This document shows, one piece after another, positions 6,055 to 10,525 of a stretch of DNA of 10,525 nucleotides. Each line of letters starts with the position of its first letter. The first letter of the stretch is position 1. Under the pieces are notes generated by a model. The model was not told the origin of the DNA, searched no databases, and saw nothing but the letters and a program-made list of their open reading frames with translations. The position numbers and the translations under genes are program-made. This stretch comes from Chitinophaga pinensis (GTDB lineage: Bacteria > Bacteroidota > Bacteroidia > Chitinophagales > Chitinophagaceae): the NCBI GenBank assembly GCA_945866165.1, contig CAMBGO010000064.1, positions 1 through 10,525 of the forward strand. The letters are read 5' to 3'.

Positions 6055-7275
6055 ATGAATGAAAGAAGGGTAGTTGTTACAGGTACTGGCATCATTTCTG
6101 CAATTGGGAATAATACTCATGATTTTTGGAACAACCTGGTAGCATGCAACTCAGGTATTGGGCCCTTCGATAGTGTTGATCCGGCATTGATGCGTTTTAA
6201 AAATGGTGCTGAGGTAAAAAAGTTTGATGCAAGTACACTCATAGAAAAAAGTGATTTGGACTTAATGGATCGCTTTGCTCAATTTTCAGTAGTTGCAGCA
6301 AAAGAAGCAGTAAGCCAATCAGGAATTGTATTCACTGAAGAAAACGGATACCGCTCTGCTGTCATCTGCGGCACATCGATTGGTGGGGTACATGCACAAG
6401 AACAAACCTATATTGACCTTTACCGCGAAAATAAATCAAGGGTTCACCCGCTATCCATTCCGAAAACCATGCCGAATGGAGCAGCAAGCAATGTTAGCAT
6501 GCAGATGGGAATTACTGGTCCGGTTTATACCATCTCAACAGCTTGCGCCTCATCTAATCATGCCATTGGTAATGCCTTTTGGCTCATAAGAAATGGATTA
6601 TGCGACCAGGCCTTGGCGGGTGGAAGTGAAACGCCGTTTACTTATACTTTTTTAAAAGCCTGGGAAGCTATTCGGGTTGTTTCACCTGATACCTGCAGGC
6701 CTTTTTCAAAAACTAGACAGGGCATGATACTTGGAGAGGGCTCCGGCATGATTTTATTAGAAACATTGGAAAATGCCAAAAAGAGGGGCGCTGAAATACT
6801 TGCGGAAATTGTTGGGTTTGGCATGTCGTCAGACGCGAGCCATATTACCAAACCCGACCAGAAAGGAGCAGAACGTGCTATGAAGTTGGCCATGGAAGAT
6901 GCAAAAATGAATGTCGAACAAGTTGGCTATATCAATGCACATGGCACCGGCACGTTGGTGAACGATACCATGGAGGTAGCGGCAATTAAAAATGTTTTTG
7001 GGAATCATGCAAATGAATTGCCCATCAGTTCAACAAAATCCATGCATGGCCATGCACTCGGAGCCACCAGTTCCTTAGAGGCAGTTGCAACGATCATGGC
7101 GCTAAAAAATGGCATTCTTCCACCCACAGCAAATTTTGAAGAAGTGGATGAAACCTGCAATATCGATGTTATTGCAAATGCCTCAAGAAGTAAATCAATA
7201 AAATATGCGCTTTCCAACGCATTTGCATTTGGCGGATTGAATGCGGTACTGGCATTCAAAAAATGGGAAGAATAG
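6055..7275 (+). CDS. Beta-ketoacyl-ACP synthase, FabF-like (KAS II family)
   Basis: A thiolase-fold condensing enzyme of 406 residues that extends an acyl chain by decarboxylative condensation of malonyl-ACP. From the ATG at 6055: N-terminal RRVVVTGTGIISAIGNN; catalytic Cys164 in STACASSNHAIGNA; His296 in INAHGTGT; Lys328 and His333 in STKSMHGHALGA; and a C-terminal NAFAFGGLNAVLAF glycine loop. The full Cys-His-His set is present, so it should be an active condensing enzyme and not a chain-length factor. Housekeeping FabF usually has HGTST and KSMTGH where this protein has HGTGT and KSMHGH, so it may be a specialised KAS of the type found in secondary lipid or polyene pathways. An in-frame TTG at 6046 abuts the ACP stop, but the ATG fits the family start better. 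It pairs with the ACP just upstream. Confidence 0.93.
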   Translation: MNERRVVVTGTGIISAIGNNTHDFWNNLVACNSGIGPFDSVDPALMRFKNGAEVKKFDASTLIEKSDLDLMDRFAQFSVVAAKEAVSQSGIVFTEENGYRSAVICGTSIGGVHAQEQTYIDLYRENKSRVHPLSIPKTMPNGAASNVSMQMGITGPVYTISTACASSNHAIGNAFWLIRNGLCDQALAGGSETPFTYTFLKAWEAIRVVSPDTCRPFSKTRQGMILGEGSGMILLETLENAKKRGAEILAEIVGFGMSSDASHITKPDQKGAERAMKLAMEDAKMNVEQVGYINAHGTGTLVNDTMEVAAIKNVFGNHANELPISSTKSMHGHALGATSSLEAVATIMALKNGILPPTANFEEVDETCNIDVIANASRSKSIKYALSNAFAFGGLNAVLAFKKWEE

Positions 7276-7287
7276 CACTGCAACAAT

Positions 7288-7295
7288 TAACTTTG
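7288..7295 (+). promoter_or_regulatory. Bacteroidota -7 box (TAACTTTG) in front of trmB
   Basis: TAACTTTG matches TAnnTTTG exactly and ends 10 nt before the trmB ATG, so the transcript would have only a few leader bases. It lies in the 30-nt gap after the ketoacyl synthase stop. No TTTG -33 element is evident inside the end of that gene. The box suggests trmB can be transcribed independently of the ACP-KAS unit. Confidence 0.5.
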
Positions 7296-7305
7296 CATCC
7301 ACATT

Positions 7306-8049
7306 ATGGGGCAAAAAAAACTGATCCGCTTCGCGGAAATAAACACATTTAACAATGTTTTTCAATATCCGGAAGGAAGTTCCGGCACCTGGCATAAGCA
7401 TTTTCAAAATGACAATCCAATTGTGCTAGAGCTTGCATGTGGCAAGGGTGAGTATGCACTAGGATTATCACTACTATACCCAGAAAAAAATTTTATTGGC
7501 GTAGATGTTAAAGGGAATAGAATTTGGGTTGGTGCTAAGAAAGCCATCGAAAACAAAATAACCAATGTGGCTTTTATCCGTTCTCAAATAGGGATGATTA
7601 ACAACTACTTCACCCCTGGAGAAACTGATGAGATATGGCTCCCATTCCCAGACCCCCAGCTAAGATTGTCAAAAGCCAAAAATCGCCTTACTCACCCAAT
7701 TTTTTTGAGAAAATTTCAACAAATACTCAATCCCAGTGGTTATATCAACTTAAAGACCGACTCTCCAACTTTATATGCCTTTACAAAGCTGGTGATTGCT
7801 CTTCATAATCTCAGTGTATTAGTGGATAGTGATGATATAAAAAAAGACCTTCCTGAAAATAAGGAACTGCAAATCAAAACCCATTATGAAGGACTGGATA
7901 TTGCAGGGAGTAAAAAAGTACACTATTTGAAGTTTAAGATTGATAAGGTACTTGATATTGAGAAAGATGAGGTATTAATGAACCAAGTGAAATTGATAGA
8001 GAAAGACAATAAAGAAGGAAAAGTATTTGATGAAAAAGAAACTGATTGA
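7306..8049 (+). CDS. trmB: tRNA (guanine-46-N7)-methyltransferase
   Basis: A class I SAM-dependent methyltransferase that makes m7G at position 46 of the tRNA variable loop, in the cytoplasm. It is 247 residues long. The SAM-binding motif is LELACGKGEY (41-50), followed by FIGVDVKGNRIW (63-74), FPDPQLRLSKAKNRLTHPIFL (114-134, the TrmB substrate/catalytic block), NLKTDS (148-153) and THYEG (192-196). The usual FPDPWPKKRH of proteobacterial TrmB is replaced by FPDPQ...KNRLTHP, which I associate with Bacteroidota versions. The C-terminus has a charged tail of about 35 residues beyond the conserved core. The ATG at 7306 sits 10 nt after a TAnnTTTG box. The 3' end overlaps the DUF5522 gene by 20 nt. 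Confidence 0.93.
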   Translation: MGQKKLIRFAEINTFNNVFQYPEGSSGTWHKHFQNDNPIVLELACGKGEYALGLSLLYPEKNFIGVDVKGNRIWVGAKKAIENKITNVAFIRSQIGMINNYFTPGETDEIWLPFPDPQLRLSKAKNRLTHPIFLRKFQQILNPSGYINLKTDSPTLYAFTKLVIALHNLSVLVDSDDIKKDLPENKELQIKTHYEGLDIAGSKKVHYLKFKIDKVLDIEKDEVLMNQVKLIEKDNKEGKVFDEKETD

Positions 8050-8236
8050 AGGAGTACACTTTGTATATAATGAACAGGGGTACATGGTACTAACTGCCAA
8101 ATACCATCTTGAAAATGGCCAATGCTGTGGCAATGGCTGCATGCTCTGCCCTTACGAACACATAAATGTTCCAGAACCCAAAAGAAGCTCAATTATCAAC
8201 AAGCTTAGGGATGAAAAAAAGAACAATCTCAACTGA
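8030..8236 (+). CDS. DUF5522 family small cysteine-rich protein
   Basis: A 68-residue cytosolic protein with the DUF5522 pattern: EGVHFVYNEQGYMVLTAKYHLENGQCCGNGCMLCPYE. The conserved cysteines form CCGNGCxxCPY (about residues 32-41), which looks like a small metal (Zn or Fe-S) site. The biochemical function is unknown. The start is the ATG at 8030, preceded by a good ribosome site (AAAGAAGGAAA) inside the end of trmB. The TTG three bases earlier is not needed. It overlaps trmB by 20 nt and the ATL gene by 26 nt, so the three are probably translationally coupled. A link to nucleic-acid modification is suggested only by the neighbours. Confidence 0.85.
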   Translation: MKKKLIEGVHFVYNEQGYMVLTAKYHLENGQCCGNGCMLCPYEHINVPEPKRSSIINKLRDEKKNNLN

Positions 8237-8582
8237 CAGAAAGCAAACCCCCGATAAAAGCAATTTTTTTGAGGATGTATTTGATGTGGTGCGTCAAATT
8301 CCAAAAGGACGTGTAACCAACTATGGTAGCATTGCGAAATACCTTGGCTCGGGTTTATCATCACGCATGGTTGGATGGGCAATGAATGCATCCCATATGA
8401 TGAAACCCAAAGTGCCTGCTCACAGGGTTGTAAATAGAAATGGGATGCTAACAGGAAAACATCATTTCCCTACACCAACAACAATGGAAACACTTCTTGA
8501 AAAAGAAGGAGTAAAAGTTATCAGCGACAAAGTGGTTGAATTTAAAGAACGCTACTGGGACCCAGCCGTGGGATTGCTTTAA
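8211..8582 (+). CDS. Alkyltransferase-like (ATL) MGMT-family DNA-binding protein
   Basis: A stand-alone DNA-binding domain of the O6-methylguanine-DNA methyltransferase family, 123 residues from the ATG at 8211. Visible motifs: FFEDVFDVVRQIPKGRVTNYGSIAKYLG (Tyr38 matches the nucleotide-flipping Tyr), SRMVGWAMNAS (Arg52 matches the arginine finger) and PAHRVVNRNGMLTG (68-81). True methyltransferases have PCHR; here the acceptor Cys is Ala70, so it cannot accept an alkyl group. ATL proteins lacking this Cys bind alkylated guanine and, in studied cases, pass the lesion to nucleotide excision repair. The classic ATL residue is Trp; Ala is a variant. The frame is open back to an ATG at 8166, which would add 15 non-family residues. 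I prefer 8211, although its AGGG is very close to the start. It ends 13 nt before the convergent DUF420 gene. Confidence 0.88.
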   Translation: MKKRTISTDRKQTPDKSNFFEDVFDVVRQIPKGRVTNYGSIAKYLGSGLSSRMVGWAMNASHMMKPKVPAHRVVNRNGMLTGKHHFPTPTTMETLLEKEGVKVISDKVVEFKERYWDPAVGLL

Positions 8583-8595
8583 TGTTATATAATGC

Positions 8596-9138
8596 TTACA
8601 CGTAGTAAGGACTAATCATCAAGTAAACTATCACCCCCGTAACAGAAACATAAAACCAAATAGGCCATGTAATCTTCGCAAGTTTTCTATGTGCAGGCCA
8701 CTCTGCCACCAACGCCCTATATGAAGTATATAGAATAAAAGGGAGAATTACTGCTGCAAGGATTATGTGGGTAATCAAAATAATATAATACAATGTTTTT
8801 GAAACCCCTTCGCCGCCGTAAGAAGTAGATTCAGAAAAAAGATGATGGCATATATAAGAAACTAGAAACAATAAAGAAAGAACCATAGCCGTCATCATAA
8901 CATTGCGATGGAATATATATTTTCTACTTTTTACAGCAATCAGTCCGACAACCAATAACAAAGAAACCAAGGAATTTATAATCGCATTAATTTTAGCGAA
9001 AAGATGAACATTAAATGGTAGTTCAACATCAAGCTTAATCCTTGAAAGGAAAACAACTGCAACAAAAACAATCACTGAAAAAAGTATGATGAGCACGCTT
9101 GCTCTTTTGTCGTTCTTTTGGATGCTGGCTGGTAACAT
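8596..9138 (-). CDS. DUF420 (CtaM-like) oxidase-assembly membrane protein
   Basis: A 180-residue integral membrane protein of the DUF420 family, which includes Bacillus CtaM (YozB), needed for heme-copper oxidase maturation. Five hydrophobic segments are visible at about 14-31, 48-68, 80-98, 116-137 and 157-175. Family-type residues include NVHLFAKINAIINS near the second helix, HRNVMMTA (His77), ICHHLF (His98-His99), ITHIILA (His124) and WPAHRKLAKITWPIW (His150); the histidines may bind heme or copper. The ATG at 9138 is 11 nt after the SCO stop, so it is co-transcribed as the last gene of the oxidase operon. The role in cytochrome oxidase assembly is inferred from family and position. Confidence 0.88.
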   Translation of the reverse strand: MLPASIQKNDKRASVLIILFSVIVFVAVVFLSRIKLDVELPFNVHLFAKINAIINSLVSLLLVVGLIAVKSRKYIFHRNVMMTAMVLSLLFLVSYICHHLFSESTSYGGEGVSKTLYYIILITHIILAAVILPFILYTSYRALVAEWPAHRKLAKITWPIWFYVSVTGVIVYLMISPYYV

Positions 9139-9149
9139 TGTAGTTTGAT

Positions 9150-9848
9150 TTATTTTCTGAATAAGTTTCTCTTTTTCTTTTTATCCCTTTCCATGCTAAT
9201 CAAGATAATATCCTTAATAAGCTTATCAAGATTGGTACTATCAAGTCCATTATACCATCCGCGTACCACTTTGTCTCTATCCAATAAGAAAAATTTTTCT
9301 GTATGAATGAAGCTGGTATCTATTTTTACATCTGAAGCAACAGATGCCTTAAACTCGTTGAGTGCAATATCATAAATTTCTTCTTTGGGGCCGGTAAGCA
9401 TCCACCAAGTATCATGATTAATACCATACTTATCACCGTATGCCTTGATTTTTTCAACGCTGTCTCTTGCTGGATCTACCGTGAAAGAAACAAATCTTAC
9501 GATACTATCTGTCTTTAGGAAAGCAGATTGAAGCTTCTTCATATTTTTTGTTAGAGTAGGGCAAATAGTTGGACAAGAAGTAAAAAAGAAATTAGCAACA
9601 ATAATTTTACCTCCAAAATCATCTAACCCAACTTCATTGCCAAACTGGTTTTTCAACTTAAATGGACGAATCTTGTGCCAAACAGTATCATCAACGGGCT
9701 TACCATCCTTTATTTTTGTAGTAACCGTATCATAGAAATATCTACGCGGCATACCCGTTGCTCCTTTGCTATACCTATTCACAATTAAATAACTAGCTAT
9801 AGGCAGCAACACTGCTATCAGAAACACTATTATACCTCTTCTTTTCAT
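9150..9848 (-). CDS. SCO1/SenC family copper chaperone for cytochrome c oxidase
   Basis: A 232-residue membrane-anchored thioredoxin-fold protein that delivers copper to the CuA centre of subunit II, or keeps its thiols reduced, on the outer face of the inner membrane. A single N-terminal anchor (about 5-23) precedes the soluble domain. The copper-binding site is complete: Cys92 and Cys96 in FFFTSCPTICPTLTKNM and His182 in SFIHTEKFFLLDRD. The FTVDPARDSVEKIKAYGDKY block is typical of the family. The C-terminus ends in a very basic KKKKRNLFRK tail. It lies between the subunit IV gene and DUF420 in the oxidase operon, with a terminator-like hairpin just upstream. The ATG at 9848 gives the anchor directly. 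Confidence 0.94.
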   Translation of the reverse strand: MKRRGIIVFLIAVLLPIASYLIVNRYSKGATGMPRRYFYDTVTTKIKDGKPVDDTVWHKIRPFKLKNQFGNEVGLDDFGGKIIVANFFFTSCPTICPTLTKNMKKLQSAFLKTDSIVRFVSFTVDPARDSVEKIKAYGDKYGINHDTWWMLTGPKEEIYDIALNEFKASVASDVKIDTSFIHTEKFFLLDRDKVVRGWYNGLDSTNLDKLIKDIILISMERDKKKKRNLFRK

Positions 9849-9865
9849 GATATATCTTTATAAAC

Positions 9866-9903
9866 AAAAAAGCATCATTAAGGTTTTAACCAAAACGATG
9901 CTT
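9866..9903 (-). terminator. Intrinsic-terminator-like hairpin between subunit IV and SCO genes
   Basis: In the minus-strand transcript, AAGCATC (9903-9897) can pair with GATGCTT (9876-9870). An inner GTTTT/AAAAC stem sits inside, and a run of six T residues starts within the last arm. The hairpin ends 17 nt before the SCO ATG. It would terminate or attenuate the oxidase operon after subunit IV. The stem is short and AT-rich, so it may be leaky. Confidence 0.6.
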
Positions 9904-9923
9904 AAGATAATTATTTCAGTGAT

Positions 9924-10337
9924 TTAGTGATTTCCTCCAGCGGCGGGACTACTCTGTTCTACCGGCGTTACTAATTTACCACGTGAATTTCTTAAATTTT
10001 TCCAGGAGTTGCCGTCCAACAAGAATGCTGCAATAAACCAAATGAACAGCATCAACGGAACACATATTGTGATGATTAAATTTTTGATTTCATCACCAAG
10101 GTGCATAAAGATACCTACAATATAAAATGCCTTTGCAAGTGATAATATAACAATCACACCCTTGATAAATAATTTCAATACCTCAGCCATTGGGAATGCA
10201 TACATGGCTAGACCTAATCCCAATTCAATCAATGTGATGATTGATAACAGAACTGTTGTTTTAATAATTTTCTTTACAAATTCATCACCACCAGCTTCGT
10301 GGTGAAATGTTATTTCTGGATTATTGCTATGTTCCAT
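9924..10337 (-). CDS. Cytochrome c oxidase subunit IV family protein (caa3-type)
   Basis: A 137-residue membrane protein of the prokaryotic cytochrome c oxidase subunit IV family, a small accessory subunit of caa3-type oxidases. A polar, His-containing N-terminus (MEHSNNPEITFHHEAGG) precedes three hydrophobic helices at about 27-47, 55-75 and 86-106. The family motif SLAKAFYIVGIFMHLGDE lies at the end of the second helix. The last 30 residues are polar. The ATG at 10337 is 21 nt after the subunit III stop. The order subunit III, IV, SCO, DUF420 matches oxidase operons known in Bacteroidota. I give no symbol because naming of this subunit varies. Confidence 0.9.
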   Translation of the reverse strand: MEHSNNPEITFHHEAGGDEFVKKIIKTTVLLSIITLIELGLGLAMYAFPMAEVLKLFIKGVIVILSLAKAFYIVGIFMHLGDEIKNLIITICVPLMLFIWFIAAFLLDGNSWKNLRNSRGKLVTPVEQSSPAAGGNH

Positions 10338-10358
10338 GATAATTCTTTTAAATGTTGA

Positions 10359-10525
10359 TTAGATCAGGTAAAAACAAAGGAATACAAAAACCCATACCAA
10401 GTCCACAAAGTGCCAATACAATCCGGCCTTTTCAATCATCATATAGTGTCCTTTTCTTTCAAAAGTACCATTGATGGCCATCACAAGCATTACAATATTG
10501 ATGATAACACCAGAGAAAACGTGGA
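10359..10525 (-). CDS. Cytochrome c oxidase subunit III, C-terminal part
   Basis: The last 54 codons of a gene that enters from the right edge. The readable end is HVFSGVIINIVML, then GLYWHFVDLVWVFVFLCFYLI before the stop. EKAGLYWHFVDLVWVFVF is the conserved final helix of heme-copper oxidase subunit III, the seven- or five-helix integral subunit beside the catalytic subunit I. It is upstream of, and 21 nt from, the subunit IV gene. A quinol-oxidase subunit III would look similar here, but SCO downstream, which serves CuA, favours a cytochrome c oxidase. Confidence 0.92.
   Translation of the reverse strand, partial: HVFSGVIINIVMLVMAINGTFERKGHYMMIEKAGLYWHFVDLVWVFVFLCFYLI

Noticed and set aside
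5806..7275. Assignment to a flexirubin or aryl-polyene cluster
   Set aside because: Only an ACP and one KAS are present; the other pathway genes are absent from the window, so the pathway cannot be named.
7923..8192. Minus-strand open frame of 89 codons across trmB and DUF5522
   Set aside because: Antisense to two recognised genes; composition reflects their reverse complement.
8166..8210. Upstream ATG for the ATL protein
   Set aside because: The extra 15 residues are outside the family pattern and would nest 71 nt into DUF5522; the 8211 start fits the family length better, though it is not proven.

Overview
The window looks like chromosomal DNA from a member of the Bacteroidota, most likely a Chitinophagaceae-type bacterium. 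The evidence is: AT-rich DNA; a GLPGLI-family protein next to a TonB-receptor-like barrel; promoter boxes of the Bacteroidota TAnnTTTG type; a DUF5522 protein; a Bacteroidota-style TrmB (FPDPQ instead of FPDPW); and a caa3-type oxidase operon order. No rRNA, tRNA, CRISPR array, insertion sequence or phage gene was seen.

Left part (1-1989): the 5' end of a secreted GH32 fructan hydrolase leaves the window on the minus strand. Divergent from it is a GHL10 (DUF187) family glycoside-hydrolase-like protein with a probable lipoprotein signal and a C-terminal Fn3-like domain. Both are carbohydrate-related envelope or secreted proteins.

Middle (1990-5660, minus strand): a compact operon of three exported proteins. 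It runs from an unrecognised 110-residue four-cysteine secreted protein, through a GLPGLI protein, to an 817-residue TonB-receptor-like outer-membrane barrel with no N-terminal carboxypeptidase-like domain. The last two genes overlap by 19 nt. The small gene is bracketed by a 13-bp perfect inverted repeat that extends to about 22 matches over 24 columns. A plausible TTTG-N18-TAnnTTT(A) promoter lies just outside the right arm and overlaps an 8-bp dyad. This cassette is the most unusual part of the window. The inverted repeat could be an invertible-DNA boundary, a long-range mRNA stem, or a relic of insertion.

Right centre (5806-8582, plus strand): an acyl carrier protein and a ketoacyl synthase form a two-gene unit. 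They are followed by trmB (tRNA m7G46 methyltransferase), a DUF5522 protein and an alkyltransferase-like (ATL) DNA-binding protein, the last three overlapping one another. TrmB has its own near-leaderless promoter box.

Right end (8596-10525, minus strand): the downstream end of a cytochrome c oxidase operon. It holds subunit III (C-terminal part only), a subunit IV family protein, a SCO1/SenC copper chaperone and a DUF420 (CtaM-like) oxidase assembly membrane protein. An intrinsic-terminator-like hairpin sits between subunit IV and SCO.
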